From DAISJM01 sp036821485 (GTDB lineage: Bacteria > Verrucomicrobiota > Kiritimatiellia > CAIQIC01 > JAGNIJ01), in contig DAISJM010000005.1 in the NCBI GenBank assembly GCA_036821485.1, forward strand, positions 52,117 to 116,116: a stretch of DNA of 64,000 nucleotides, given 5' to 3'. Both the position numbers and the translations under genes were made by a program. A model generated the notes under the pieces. The model saw nothing but the letters and a program-made list of their open reading frames with translations, had not been told where the DNA came from and ran no database searches. Shown here piece after piece: positions 48,687 through 59,004 of the stretch; the first letter of the stretch is position 1; each line of letters begins with the position of its first letter.

Positions 48687-49361
48687 ATGGAACGGGATAT
48701 CCAGAGGCAGATCAATGCGTTTCACAACCCGCTGGTCGCAGATCCGAATCATCGGTACCGCTCGTGGGAACACTGCTATCGCGTCTTTCGGAGTCGGAGC
48801 GACGCGGATATCAACACCCTTTGCCTGCATCTAGCCTTCTACCTGGCAAGTTGGGGGATGTACCGAGGTTCCAGTTTTCTTCTGTGGAAGGACTATTTGA
48901 TCCACAAACCAATCGTGAAGATCCTCTGCGACGACAAGCACGCCCCATTGTTCCGCATCAATCACGACGACCCTAGTGATGACAGATGGACAGTCCCTCT
49001 AATGCTCAAGCTCGTCGAACGCATTCGAGAAGCCTACGAAAGAATCGATTCGGTGAACTGCGAGACGAAATCGGTCAGAGCATCAGATACTCTGGTCACG
49101 AAAGTCATCATGGGCACTGTCGGCTGCCTTCCCGCCTATGATCGTTACGTTGTTGCGGGAATGCGCCACAAAGGGGTGGCTTACTCCGGCCTCAGCAGCA
49201 CACACATCTCCAGTCTACTGACCTTCTATCGGGCAAATGCTGAGGAGTTCAAGAAGGCCCAAACTCGTGTGTCGAGTCCTGCCCTTAGATATCCAATCAT
49301 GAAAGTGCTGGATATGTACTTCTGGAGCATCGGCAACGAACTCCTGGCTTCGGGAGGCTAG
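48687..49361 (+). CDS. island protein of unknown function (224 aa)
   Basis: A 224-residue protein that I cannot assign. ERDIQRQINAFHNPLVADPNHRYRSWEHCYRVFR starts it, and HLAFYLASWGMYRGSSFLLWKDYLIHKPIV is a prominent helical stretch. Proteins with this layout are often seen in genomic islands. The start at 48,687 has AGAGGAG; an upstream extension of 27 codons lacks a ribosome site. It ends about 50 bp from the end of the DUF262 gene, with which it converges. Confidence 0.5.
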   Translation: MERDIQRQINAFHNPLVADPNHRYRSWEHCYRVFRSRSDADINTLCLHLAFYLASWGMYRGSSFLLWKDYLIHKPIVKILCDDKHAPLFRINHDDPSDDRWTVPLMLKLVERIREAYERIDSVNCETKSVRASDTLVTKVIMGTVGCLPAYDRYVVAGMRHKGVAYSGLSSTHISSLLTFYRANAEEFKKAQTRVSSPALRYPIMKVLDMYFWSIGNELLASGG

Positions 49362-49412
49362 ACCACCTGAATGCGCTCGGTTGCCGTGATGTCGATGGAC
49401 CTGTCGCGCCTG

Positions 49413-51128
49413 CTAGGTGCGCGCCGCTTCAATGAATCGATTGACGATGTCCGCGAGTATCTGGCGTCGGGTTTCGAGGAACTTCCTGTAGTTGTCGATC
49501 TCAAAGAGCGTTGGGTCAAGAGGTATGCCTTGCTTGGTCAGCGCTTCTTCACCTCGTTCTGCAATCACGCCGGGGAGGTATTCGCTTGGCGACTGGTTGC
49601 TGATGCGTCTGTTTGTCTTGCCGGAGATGAACGCCATGTTTGCGATCTCGTTGATCTCTTGCTTGTCGTACTTCTCCTTGAGCAAGGATTTCGGGAAGAT
49701 GTGGTGGTACTGAATGTAGTGTTGCCGTCCTTGGTGAGAAAGCGACAGTTCAAGCCCGGTCTTCCAATCCTTCGCACCACCCGCCTTCAAGGCAAGAAAG
49801 ACGAGAGAGAACAGCGGGCTGCCCGCGCCACGACCTGCCAAGTCCGTGGGCTCAACCGCAAGCCTGCCAAACTGCTGCTTCACCAATCCAAGCAAGTCTT
49901 CTGGTGAACCCCCGTTTCGAATCACGCTCAGATCCTGATCCAGGATGGTCTCGCTGGAACCACGCGAATACCTGCCTCGTGCGTTGGCGACGTAGAGCCA
50001 ATACAGCAGTGTCTTCTCATCCTCTGCAGCCATCTCATCGCCATGGATTTGACTGTAATAGGCGATCGTTATGAAGAACAGAGGCGACGACAGCAGGGTC
50101 TCGTCTTCGATGTCGGCGTTCGTACGCAGAAAGTTAATGGCGTACTTGAGCCCGTTCTTGGCCTTCTCCCAGCCATCCTTCAGCTTGGGCACAGATAACG
50201 ATGCCACCTTGCCAAACCGAGCTTGTCCCGTGGCGAAAACGACCATGGCTCGCACAAGGAGGCCCAAGTCCAACGTCATCCAGACCTCCTCACATTCCTC
50301 CTGGAACTTTTCCAGCTCCTTCAGAGAGTTCCGCCATCGCGCCGTGATTTGAGCGAGCGCCAGATCGGAACCGCGCAGTTTCACGCCGAGTGAGTTGACG
50401 CGGACGAATATCTCGGCAACTTCTTCGTAGCTGAGATCGCGGGACAAGACGTACATCGCATACGGGTAATCAGCGATGTTCCTCAGTTTCTTGAGCCGTT
50501 CGGAGTACTTCACGTAGCGCGGATCCCTCAATGACTCAATCCCAAGAGGTTCCAGGATCTCCAAGTCGTTCTGCGACCTGAAGACCTTGCTCACCGAAAC
50601 CCATGTCTTCTGCTGTTCGAGAGCCTTGCTGGCCACAACGAACGTCATGTTCTTCAGGCGCTCTTGGAGCGTCATCTCCTCCTCTTCATCCACCCGCTCG
50701 TCCGCCTCATCCTCGTCAACCAAGGGGGATTCCTCGTCTCCTACGACCTCGGTGAATTCCGCAAGCGTCTCGGGATGCTCCAGGTTGAAGAGTATTTCGA
50801 TCTCCCGTTTCCGTCCTCGCACTTTGACGGGGCGTCCCCGCAGCAGTGCGAACAAGGAGGTCAAGCGTTGCTGCCCGTCCAGAAGAAGCTTCCGGCCGCT
50901 AAAAGGATTCTGCTGCTGTTCAACGGCAAATTCCTGTGTCGGCTGGGGCTGGTCTGTCTCCCAGACGAGAATCGAGCCACTGGGATAGCCACGATACAGG
51001 GAATCCAACAGGTCGCGCACACGGGGTGCCCGCCACACGTACCGGCGCTGCATTTCCGGCAGCTGCAGTTCGCTGCGTTCGATCATCCCGACCAGGTCTT
51101 TTACTGGCAGATCGGTTTTCTTAGCCAT
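49413..51128 (-). CDS. DUF262 (GmrSD-like) protein with C-terminal HNH-like nuclease
   Basis: A 571-residue protein. The N-terminal DUF262 domain has LQLPEMQRRYVWRAPRVRDLLDSL and LLDGQQRLTSLFALL, the usual nucleotide-binding DGQQR motif. An acidic linker follows (DEDEADERVDEEEE, about 145-160). The C-terminal DUF1524/HNH-like region has YHHIFPKSLL and ISGKTNRRIS. The family includes type IV restriction enzymes such as GmrSD and several other defence nucleases. The start at 51,128 follows GGGGAGG. It is 91 bp after the HEPN gene on the same strand, so the two form an operon. Confidence 0.85.
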   Translation of the reverse strand: MAKKTDLPVKDLVGMIERSELQLPEMQRRYVWRAPRVRDLLDSLYRGYPSGSILVWETDQPQPTQEFAVEQQQNPFSGRKLLLDGQQRLTSLFALLRGRPVKVRGRKREIEILFNLEHPETLAEFTEVVGDEESPLVDEDEADERVDEEEEMTLQERLKNMTFVVASKALEQQKTWVSVSKVFRSQNDLEILEPLGIESLRDPRYVKYSERLKKLRNIADYPYAMYVLSRDLSYEEVAEIFVRVNSLGVKLRGSDLALAQITARWRNSLKELEKFQEECEEVWMTLDLGLLVRAMVVFATGQARFGKVASLSVPKLKDGWEKAKNGLKYAINFLRTNADIEDETLLSSPLFFITIAYYSQIHGDEMAAEDEKTLLYWLYVANARGRYSRGSSETILDQDLSVIRNGGSPEDLLGLVKQQFGRLAVEPTDLAGRGAGSPLFSLVFLALKAGGAKDWKTGLELSLSHQGRQHYIQYHHIFPKSLLKEKYDKQEINEIANMAFISGKTNRRISNQSPSEYLPGVIAERGEEALTKQGIPLDPTLFEIDNYRKFLETRRQILADIVNRFIEAART

Positions 51129-51219
51129 GGGCATCCTCCCCGTTTCAGTTCATTCCCTCTGTCTTCATGCTTTGGCGACGCTGTTCTTCAAGATAGCCAG
51201 GCGGCTGACGGAAATGCGA

Positions 51220-51849
51220 TCACACCTCCGGCTCTTCCTCCTCAAAGCCGAGAACGAGCTCAAAGAAGGGGACGAGAACGCGGAACGCACTGCCCACGAT
51301 TCTCTGATCCATTTCCGAACGGATGCTCTTCTCGCCGTGGAACAGGTTACAGCGTACGCGGTAGATCGCTGGCAGAGTGTTGGTCCAGCTGAGCGGGATC
51401 TGGTCTCCCATCGCTCCGGGATGTCCTTCTACCTGCGGATCGTATGTATCTGCGCCCCCATCCAAGTACTCCCGCACGATGTCCGCTCGATTCCCGTTGT
51501 GTCGTTGCCAGATGCCCCTGTGTCTTAGATCTTGAACCTTGAAGATGGGCCAGTATGACTGAAAATCTCGTGCCGCCTGAGACAAGCCAGCATCCTCGTT
51601 CTCAAGATGCTCCGCAAAGAGGCGGTTCAGGTGCTCGTCTTCCTTCAGGGCGTTGATCATCTGCCTGTCATAGTCCTCGCCGGTCACACAGCAGCCCCAC
51701 GCGTTGAATGCAATCCATGCAAAGATGAAGGGCTCAAAGCTTCCGCGGTCAGGGCAATCACGTTCTTGCTGAGCCCGCTCGAACCACCCTCTAATCAGTC
51801 TCTGCCCTTCGGGATGCAGATGTATGAAGAGATTCAAGTCAACAGCCAC
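51220..51849 (-). CDS. HEPN-domain protein paired with DUF262
   Basis: A 209-residue protein. FEPFIFAWIAFNAWGCC is a helix and YRVRCNLFHGEKS contains Rx4H (R-CNLF-H), the RNase motif of HEPN domains; FFELVLGF ends the bundle. HEPN proteins cleave RNA in toxin and defence systems. I place the start at the GTG at 51,849, 5 nt after GGAGGAGG; a TTG 48 nt earlier is the alternative. It is upstream of and co-directional with the DUF262 nuclease. Confidence 0.72.
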   Translation of the reverse strand: MAVDLNLFIHLHPEGQRLIRGWFERAQQERDCPDRGSFEPFIFAWIAFNAWGCCVTGEDYDRQMINALKEDEHLNRLFAEHLENEDAGLSQAARDFQSYWPIFKVQDLRHRGIWQRHNGNRADIVREYLDGGADTYDPQVEGHPGAMGDQIPLSWTNTLPAIYRVRCNLFHGEKSIRSEMDQRIVGSAFRVLVPFFELVLGFEEEEPEV

Positions 51850-52027
51850 GGACACCTCCTCCAATGCTTGAACCAGGGCGCCATCAATCGCACCCAATCG
51901 GAAATCGTGATGACTGTAGCACTGGACTCGCGTCCCTGTGAAATCCCAAATGGGGTTCCATCAACCTGCGGCTCGCACTTCGGTAAATGTCGCCACGCGA
52001 CGCTGTTTGTGCTAGCACTTCCCCGAT

Positions 52028-54991
52028 ATGGCGGGAGCACAACAAAGAGTCCTTGTCCGCGACAGAATATGGCGAGTCCAAGCCGACACCGAAACGTCGT
52101 CCGGACAGCGGCTGCTATCCCTTCTTGATCCAAACGGTGGGGACACGTTGCAGGTTCTGAGCCCGCCTGAGCGCTGTGAGGTGCTGCCTGATGAGGCACC
52201 CGTTCTCTCCAAAGATGCGCTGTGTCCTTGGACGCCCTGGTTTCTTTCGCACCAAGCCGTGAAGCTGGCGGCACCCGCTCGTGCCGACGATTTCGCTGCG
52301 CTCTATTCCGGAAGAATCTCGCCCGAACCATACCAGTTCGCACCCGTCAACAAGCTGCTGCAACTGCCCCAGCCACGGTTGCTGATTGCGGACGACGTTG
52401 GCTTGGGCAAGACCATCGAGGCGGGCATCTGCCTACTCGAACTGATTGCCCGAGGTCGAGGTAAGCGAATCCTGCTGATCGTCCCTCCCGGACTGATATC
52501 TCAGTGGCAGGAAGAAATGCTGGAGAAGTTCGGCCTGTACTTCACCTCGATTGAGAATGCCTCATCCCTTGAGCGGGCACAGACCAGCCTCGCGGAGGGC
52601 ATCAAGCCCTGGGTGTTCTTGAACCGTATCATCACGTCCACCGAGTACATCAAGAAGAAGGACGTTATCCAGAACGCCCTTGGCCCCCGTTGGGATGCCA
52701 TAGTTGTGGATGAGGCCCATTACCTCGCGGAATCGGGCACACCGAAGAACCCCTACACGACAGCACGAGCAAGGTTGGGGCAACAACTGAGAAGCGCCTG
52801 CAACTCGCTCATCCTGCTGACTGCCACGCCGCACAACGGCTATGGGCACAGCTTCCGGTCTCTCATCGAAATTGTTGAGCCCACGGACGCCACGTTCCAG
52901 GGCGAGAAGGAGATTATCCGCCGTCGTGTTGCTCGAAGCATGATTCGTCGCCTCAAGCCGCAGGTGTACAAGACAAAGGACGGGAAGAAGATTCCCGCGT
53001 TCATGCCCCGCGAGCCGGTCGCTCAAATTCCGGTCACGAATCTCTCGCCGGACGAGAAGGAGATATTCCGCAAGGTTTCTTCATACTGTGCCAAGACCGC
53101 AGCGGCGGCGGCAGACACCGACGACAGCGAACTCATCAGCTTCGCCATGCAGATCATAAAGAAGCGCATGCTTTCCAGCCGTAAGGCGCTTGCCCAGACG
53201 GTCGAACATCGACTGAGCGCACTTGCCAGCAAGAAGATCGAAGAAGAACCTCCGTCCCGAAGCGAGATCCGCGAGCTTCAGGGGGATCTTCCCTTGGGTG
53301 AGGCGACGCACGAGAGGATCGCCCAGCGGCTGGTCAAATCCTCTGTCCCCAAGGAGGCCAAACTACGCGCCAAGGAGAAGAAGCAGCTCACGGAAATCCA
53401 AAAGCTGCTCGAGAAGGTTCAGGAAATTCCTGACCCCAAGATTCAGGCTCTTCTGGCTGATCTCAAGCGAGATGTCGTGCCTGCGCCGGGCGAGAAGGCA
53501 ATCATCTTCACTGAATACCGCGATACGCTGGGTGCAATTCGCGAAGCGCTTGATGCAGATCCCGACCTCAAGGGTCATTATGTGGAGCTGACAGGAGGGC
53601 TTTCCTCCAAGAAGCGAAAGGCGCGGATGGCGGAGTTCACAAAACCCGACATCCGGCTAATGATCGCCACCGACGCGGCGAGCGAGGGGCTTAACCTACA
53701 GTTCCACTGCCGTCGCCTATACCACTGCGAACTGCCATGGAACCCCAATCGAATGGAACAGCGCAATGGTCGTATCGACCGGCACGGCCAGATGCGCAAC
53801 CCTATCATCCGGTATCTGTTTTATCCGGACTCGCCGGAAGACGACCTGCTCAACCGCCTGATTGCCCGCATCGTGGAGATTCAGAACGACCGCGTATCCA
53901 CACCGGACATTCTTGGCTTCCTCTCCAGTGCCCGCATTGAGGAAGCTCTGACTCGCCTGGACGCTGAGGACAAGAAGGCTGACGCCTCCCGCACCCTCTT
54001 TAAGGTGATCGAAGAGCAACGCGCCCTGTTCGTCAAAGAAGTCGCTCCGCTCCTGGCGCACGAGGAACTGTCCTATGGCGGCAAGGTAGATCCCAACAGC
54101 CTGTCGGCTGACCCCATGGTCGGCGACGACTTGGAATTCGAGTCGCTTGTGCTGGCGTGGCTGGGCAAAGCGGTGCAGAAAGGCGACATCGAGCACACTT
54201 ATTCCGTCGTCACGCCGCGTGACCTGAAGGGCGCAGGTGTCCTTGATCGCTATCCTTGTGTCACCATGCGTCGGTCCGTTGCCGCTCAGTATCCTTCATC
54301 TGAAGTAGAGTTTGTCACGCGGCTTCATCCGCTCTTCCTCGCCATGGTGGACAATGCCCTTCGTCACCTTACGGCGCAGCATTCCCCCTCGACACCTTCT
54401 CGAAGAGTCGCGGCAAGAACCCATCCAGCGGCGCGGGAGCCTTACGCTGTTTTCACATTCTGCACCACACAGGCGAGGAGTCCTTCTGGGGTATTCTCCA
54501 TCGCCTTGGATCCGGCCGGGAATGTGCTTCAGGATGGACAAGGCCCGCTCGCCATGGACGGAAGGAGTTCCGTGGGTGATCCGGCGTGGGGTGCGATTTC
54601 GAAAGCGTTTACCGGTTCGTTCTCTGCGATCCAGAAGAAGGCTCAAGAAGCAGCCGTCGAGCGCCTGAAAACGGACGAGCGACAGCAGGAAGAGAGGCGC
54701 AAGAAGATCGCACTCGTTCTACGCGAAGACGCCGAACGATACCGCGTGGACCGCCAAGCTGAGATCGAGAAGGAAGAGAAAGAGGCATCCCTCAAAGAGG
54801 CGGAGAACCGCCAGCTGCTTCTGGACATCAAGTCCGTATCTGGCTTCAAAGCGCGCCGGGCGGCGGTAGACACGTTCCACCGCAGGCGCGTGGAAGAAAT
54901 CGCGCAATACGAAGCCGTGCGCGAGCCGCCGCTTCCTCAGCCGTTGGGTGTTCTCTTTGTGTTCCCTCCGGAGGATGGACATGCCTCTTAA
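52028..54991 (+). CDS. drmD: DISARM-type SNF2-like helicase DrmD
   Basis: A 987-residue SNF2/RapA-type helicase. Walker A DDVGLGKTIEAG (about 125), VVDEAHYL (DEAH box), LTATPHNGYGHSF, RRLKPQVYKT and the C-terminal helicase half with FTEYRDTL, ATDAASEGLNLQFH and QRNGRIDRHGQM are all present. The long C-terminal extension (about 680-987) ends with a coiled coil. Size, order and the overlap with a large adenine methylase are the mark of DISARM class 1 (drmD-drmMI-drmA-drmB-drmC). It presumably translocates on DNA to recognise incoming unmethylated DNA. The ATG lies 178 bp from the divergent HEPN gene start. Confidence 0.82.
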   Translation: MAGAQQRVLVRDRIWRVQADTETSSGQRLLSLLDPNGGDTLQVLSPPERCEVLPDEAPVLSKDALCPWTPWFLSHQAVKLAAPARADDFAALYSGRISPEPYQFAPVNKLLQLPQPRLLIADDVGLGKTIEAGICLLELIARGRGKRILLIVPPGLISQWQEEMLEKFGLYFTSIENASSLERAQTSLAEGIKPWVFLNRIITSTEYIKKKDVIQNALGPRWDAIVVDEAHYLAESGTPKNPYTTARARLGQQLRSACNSLILLTATPHNGYGHSFRSLIEIVEPTDATFQGEKEIIRRRVARSMIRRLKPQVYKTKDGKKIPAFMPREPVAQIPVTNLSPDEKEIFRKVSSYCAKTAAAAADTDDSELISFAMQIIKKRMLSSRKALAQTVEHRLSALASKKIEEEPPSRSEIRELQGDLPLGEATHERIAQRLVKSSVPKEAKLRAKEKKQLTEIQKLLEKVQEIPDPKIQALLADLKRDVVPAPGEKAIIFTEYRDTLGAIREALDADPDLKGHYVELTGGLSSKKRKARMAEFTKPDIRLMIATDAASEGLNLQFHCRRLYHCELPWNPNRMEQRNGRIDRHGQMRNPIIRYLFYPDSPEDDLLNRLIARIVEIQNDRVSTPDILGFLSSARIEEALTRLDAEDKKADASRTLFKVIEEQRALFVKEVAPLLAHEELSYGGKVDPNSLSADPMVGDDLEFESLVLAWLGKAVQKGDIEHTYSVVTPRDLKGAGVLDRYPCVTMRRSVAAQYPSSEVEFVTRLHPLFLAMVDNALRHLTAQHSPSTPSRRVAARTHPAAREPYAVFTFCTTQARSPSGVFSIALDPAGNVLQDGQGPLAMDGRSSVGDPAWGAISKAFTGSFSAIQKKAQEAAVERLKTDERQQEERRKKIALVLREDAERYRVDRQAEIEKEEKEASLKEAENRQLLLDIKSVSGFKARRAAVDTFHRRRVEEIAQYEAVREPPLPQPLGVLFVFPPEDGHAS

Positions 54992-57900
54992 CTCCATCCA
55001 CAACGGCAGGGGATTCTTCTCCGACTACTGGCTGGGTTCCGTGCTCAGTGCCCGAAGGAAGGGCGAAGGGACACGCCTTACGCCCGCACAAGGGCGAAGA
55101 CTCATGAGCCGGTTGTTGCAGTTGCGTCAGAGAGTGGATACCACAGAGCCGCTTGAGCTGACGGAGTTCCGGGAGAAATACGCCCGCCCTTTGCTCGGCG
55201 AGATACTCGGTTTCAAGATAGCCGAGGACGCGGAAGACCCGAGGCTTCGATACCTTACCAAAGAACCATCGGAACCCTCTGCCAGTCCGGCGAGTTCTGA
55301 GCGCTTGCTTGCGCTCCTCCTGGAGCCTGACCATGACGAAGCGGATACGCGGGCTGTGCGGGGTAAGCTGGACAAGGCGTTGCTGGAAAAGAACCTGCCG
55401 TACGGCTTCATCCTGACGCCCAGCATCCTGCGACTTGTGCGACGGCCCGGCGACGGGAACAAGAACGCATATCTCGACTTTTCTATAGCCACGGCCACGG
55501 AATCAGAAGATGTCGACTCCCTGATTGTCGCTCATCGCATTCTCAATGCAGGCAGCTTCACTCCCAACGGCGACGGGCACGCGCCCATCGAACTGCTTGA
55601 ACAGGAGTCGAGGAAGCACAGCGCCAAGGTGTCCGACGACCTGAAACAAGCGGTCTTCACCTCTGCCGAGTTGTTGATCCGAGGGCTTCTGGATGACGTG
55701 CGCCAGCGCCCGGACGTTCTTACGCCCCAGCCGCCTCTCACAGAACTTCGCGATGCCGCGCTGCTCATGCTGTATCGCCTTCTGTTCATCCTGTATGCCG
55801 AAAGTCGCGACGAACGGCTCCAGACCCACAAGCTGTACTTGGAGAGTTATTCGCTGGAGCGTCTTGTTGATCGACTACTTCTGACTGATCTGGCGGCAGT
55901 GCCCGGAAACCGCTACACCTACTGGGAGCAACTCGCCGTCCTCTTCCGAATCTACAATGAGGGTCTCAACTGCGGGAACATCCCTGGTCTTCAAAACATC
56001 CCTCCTCGCGGTGGCACTCTGTTCAGCGAACAGACAAAGGACGGAAAGCTGCTCCGCAAAGTCAGGTTGCCGGACGACCTGACGGCTAAGCTGCTCATCA
56101 CTCTCGCCACAACGCTGCCCCGACGCGGAGTGGGGCGTGAGCGGGTTTCATTCCGAGAGCTTGAGATTCAGCAGTTGGGTGCTGTGTACGAAGGCTTGCT
56201 GGAGTACGAGCCCCGTGTGGCGGACGGGACGATGATTGAGGTGTGCGTTCAGGGAAAGGAGTACGTTCTCTCTCCCGCTGAGCTCTGCAGACTGTGCGAT
56301 CAGAAGTCGCTTCTAGTCAAAGGTGCACCGGAGATTGTCGAGGGCACGGACGCGTCTCGTCTGCATCCTGAACTGGCGGAAAATGACGAAGAAGATGAAA
56401 CAGCTGCCGATCAGGAAGAGGAAGCAGACGAAGGTGAAGCAGCGGAGGAAGGCGAAGATGAAGGTGTCAAGAAGGGCGCGGCAGCTCGCCTGATCCGCAG
56501 GCTCGAAAAGGGCGATTTCTACTTCGTGCTGGGTTCTTCTCGCAAATCCAGCGGCTCCTACTACACGCGGGAGGAGATTGTTCAGTATCTGGTTAGCAAC
56601 GCTCTGCACGATCTCGTTGAAGGCAAGTCGGCCGCCGATATCCTTGGCCTGCGTATCATAGATCCTGCCTGCGGTTCGGGACACTTCCTCGTTGGTGCGG
56701 CTCGCTATCTTGGGAAGAGGCTTCTCGACGCCTATCGCCGTGAACTGAAGAACGAACCTCCTACCGAGTTCTACCCTAATCGTGACCTGACTCCGAAAGT
56801 ACACGAGGAGTGGGAGAAGGAGGGCGAGGCGTGGTGTAAGCGGCGCATTGTGGAGCGGTGCTTGTTCGGTGTTGACCTGAATCCCACCGCCGTCCAGCTC
56901 GCTCAAGTTGCCCTCTGGATTGAATCCCTGGCCGGGGACCGCCCCTTGAGTTTCTTTGCCCACCACATTCGGTGCGGGAACTCGTTGTTGGGCACTTGGC
57001 TGGATCGGCTGCGCAAGCCGCTTTTCGCTGATGAGGACGGCGAACAGGATAATCAATTGGAGATGTTCGCCCACGACATCGACCAGCAGATTGCCGCCGC
57101 GCTGGATGAACGCCTGTTGATCGATGCTGAATTGCCGCCAGACGTGCGCAAAGACACACCTCAGGAATACGAGTACAAGTCCGATCGCCTGCAGAAGGCC
57201 GAGGGCGATGTGGCGCAGGCAAAGTTGTTTTTCTGTTTGAGAAACGCTGCGGCCTTCCTGCCTGCGGTCAAGAAGGTGTGGTGGACACTTCTTCGCACTC
57301 CCGACCTGCGCAAGTACGCTGAGAAACAGCCTTGGTGGAGTGACTTTGAGCGTGTGTGTGCCGCCCAGAAGTTCTTTCACTGGGAGCTGGAGTTTCCAGA
57401 GGTATTCAGGGGCGAGAAGAAGGGCTTCGATTGCGTTCTTGGCAACCCGCCGTGGGACAAAGTGAAGCCTGACCGGAAGGAGTTCTACGGGAGGGTTGAC
57501 GTTCTCATCCGTGCCTACACGGGGGGCGAACTGGATGTGCGTATCCGGGAACTTCACACTTCAAGACCCGAACTCGAAGGGGAGTTCGATGCTTATGCCG
57601 ATAACGTCAAGACAACTGCCGCCTGTCTCAAGAAAGGCGGCGATTACAAGTTCTGTGACTGGGAGATAGAGGGCAAGTCCACCGGGGGTGACCCCGACCT
57701 GTTCAGATTCTTTGTGGAACGTGGTCATCAGATCTTGCGTGTCAGTGGGCGGCTTGGGTTCTTGGTTCCTGGCGCGATCTACAGCGGCGAAGGGGCTACC
57801 GGACTCCGGCACCTGCTGCTTGACGAATCGAGAGTCCTCGCTTTCTATGGATTCGAGAATCGGCATAAGCTCTTCCCCATAGATTCCCGGTACAAGTTCG

Positions 57901-58952
57901 TCTGTCTTGCCGTTGAGAAGAGCGCGGGCTCGACTGACGAGGCACAACAGAAGCCGAGGATTGGCGAGTTTGTCGCGGCTTTCATGCGGCACGATCTCGA
58001 GGAACTCGAAGTGGGGCCGCCTGCTGGTGTTCAGGTCTTGGTCAAACGTAGCGAACTAGAGAAACTCTCCCCCGGCACATTAGCCTTCCTGGAGTACCGG
58101 TCAGAACTCGACCGCAAGATCATCACAAAGATGTACGGGATCCTCCCCGGCATGACGCCACGCCCGCTGGTTGGAGATCAGGGGGAAGCTACGTGGAAAA
58201 CAAAGCTCTACCGGGAGCTGGATATGGGGGGCAGCCGTAACCTCTGGACGCGGGTTGACGGGAAGCTCTGGACGCCAAAAGAGATCTGCGGTTTGGATTG
58301 GCCTTTGGACTCGACCATCCCTTTTGCTGAAGTCCTCGCAGCGATGGCATCCAAAGGATTCTGGCCGCTGTACGAAGGCAAACACATCGAACAGTTCCTT
58401 CTCGGTTTACGACCGATTGAGCGATGGGTGAGGCTGGACGCATTGGGCAGCCAACCGCCGCGCTCAGCAACTCGGCGCAGAACTGCATTTCGGCGAATAG
58501 GTGCGAACACTAACGAGCACACATTCATCTCTGCGGTCATCCCTGAGAACAGCTTCATAAGTGACACGTTAGTCGCAGCGGAATCCGAGAGCCTGGCAGC
58601 CGATTCCCTCTGCACAATGTTCAATTCGTTCGCGTTGGACTATGCGCTCAGGATGAGGGGCGGGATGACCCATGTGGACCAGCACGTTGTCAGATGCTTG
58701 CCGTCATCTGTGCCTCCTGCTCTGACAATCGCTACCGCTTTCAGAGAAGGATGCCAGCACATAACGGACCAGAAGAGCCTTTGGTCGAATCTGTGGAGCG
58801 TCAACAGGGCTGTGGCTGAGACGTACGGGTTGGGCGCTGCGGAGTTCGAACATATCATCTCGACCTTTCCGGGCGTTACCCGCAAGCGCCCCGCTTTCTT
58901 CGCGTATCTCCAGGGGCGGGTGAAGGAGTGGAAGGTCGAGGGGCAGCAGTGA
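54981..58952 (+). CDS. drmMI: DISARM-type adenine-N6 methyltransferase DrmMI
   Basis: A 1323-residue methylase. The N-terminal 470 residues are a DNA-binding/structural region. An acidic stretch (NDEEDETAADQEEEADEGEA, about 465-495) separates it from the Eco57I-like methyltransferase domain with motif I DPACGSGHFLVGAAR (about 555) and motif IV LGNPPWDKVK (about 820). The C-terminal part (about 1000-1323) is a target-recognition-like region. In DISARM this enzyme marks host DNA as self. The start at 54,981 has GGAGG 6 nt upstream and overlaps drmD by 11 nt, so the two are coupled. Confidence 0.85.
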   Translation: MPLNSIHNGRGFFSDYWLGSVLSARRKGEGTRLTPAQGRRLMSRLLQLRQRVDTTEPLELTEFREKYARPLLGEILGFKIAEDAEDPRLRYLTKEPSEPSASPASSERLLALLLEPDHDEADTRAVRGKLDKALLEKNLPYGFILTPSILRLVRRPGDGNKNAYLDFSIATATESEDVDSLIVAHRILNAGSFTPNGDGHAPIELLEQESRKHSAKVSDDLKQAVFTSAELLIRGLLDDVRQRPDVLTPQPPLTELRDAALLMLYRLLFILYAESRDERLQTHKLYLESYSLERLVDRLLLTDLAAVPGNRYTYWEQLAVLFRIYNEGLNCGNIPGLQNIPPRGGTLFSEQTKDGKLLRKVRLPDDLTAKLLITLATTLPRRGVGRERVSFRELEIQQLGAVYEGLLEYEPRVADGTMIEVCVQGKEYVLSPAELCRLCDQKSLLVKGAPEIVEGTDASRLHPELAENDEEDETAADQEEEADEGEAAEEGEDEGVKKGAAARLIRRLEKGDFYFVLGSSRKSSGSYYTREEIVQYLVSNALHDLVEGKSAADILGLRIIDPACGSGHFLVGAARYLGKRLLDAYRRELKNEPPTEFYPNRDLTPKVHEEWEKEGEAWCKRRIVERCLFGVDLNPTAVQLAQVALWIESLAGDRPLSFFAHHIRCGNSLLGTWLDRLRKPLFADEDGEQDNQLEMFAHDIDQQIAAALDERLLIDAELPPDVRKDTPQEYEYKSDRLQKAEGDVAQAKLFFCLRNAAAFLPAVKKVWWTLLRTPDLRKYAEKQPWWSDFERVCAAQKFFHWELEFPEVFRGEKKGFDCVLGNPPWDKVKPDRKEFYGRVDVLIRAYTGGELDVRIRELHTSRPELEGEFDAYADNVKTTAACLKKGGDYKFCDWEIEGKSTGGDPDLFRFFVERGHQILRVSGRLGFLVPGAIYSGEGATGLRHLLLDESRVLAFYGFENRHKLFPIDSRYKFVCLAVEKSAGSTDEAQQKPRIGEFVAAFMRHDLEELEVGPPAGVQVLVKRSELEKLSPGTLAFLEYRSELDRKIITKMYGILPGMTPRPLVGDQGEATWKTKLYRELDMGGSRNLWTRVDGKLWTPKEICGLDWPLDSTIPFAEVLAAMASKGFWPLYEGKHIEQFLLGLRPIERWVRLDALGSQPPRSATRRRTAFRRIGANTNEHTFISAVIPENSFISDTLVAAESESLAADSLCTMFNSFALDYALRMRGGMTHVDQHVVRCLPSSVPPALTIATAFREGCQHITDQKSLWSNLWSVNRAVAETYGLGAAEFEHIISTFPGVTRKRPAFFAYLQGRVKEWKVEGQQ

Positions 58953-59004
58953 CGTGCGGGCTGAACCGGCAGATGACCAAGCCGATAGGGATGAGTGATT
59001 GCGC

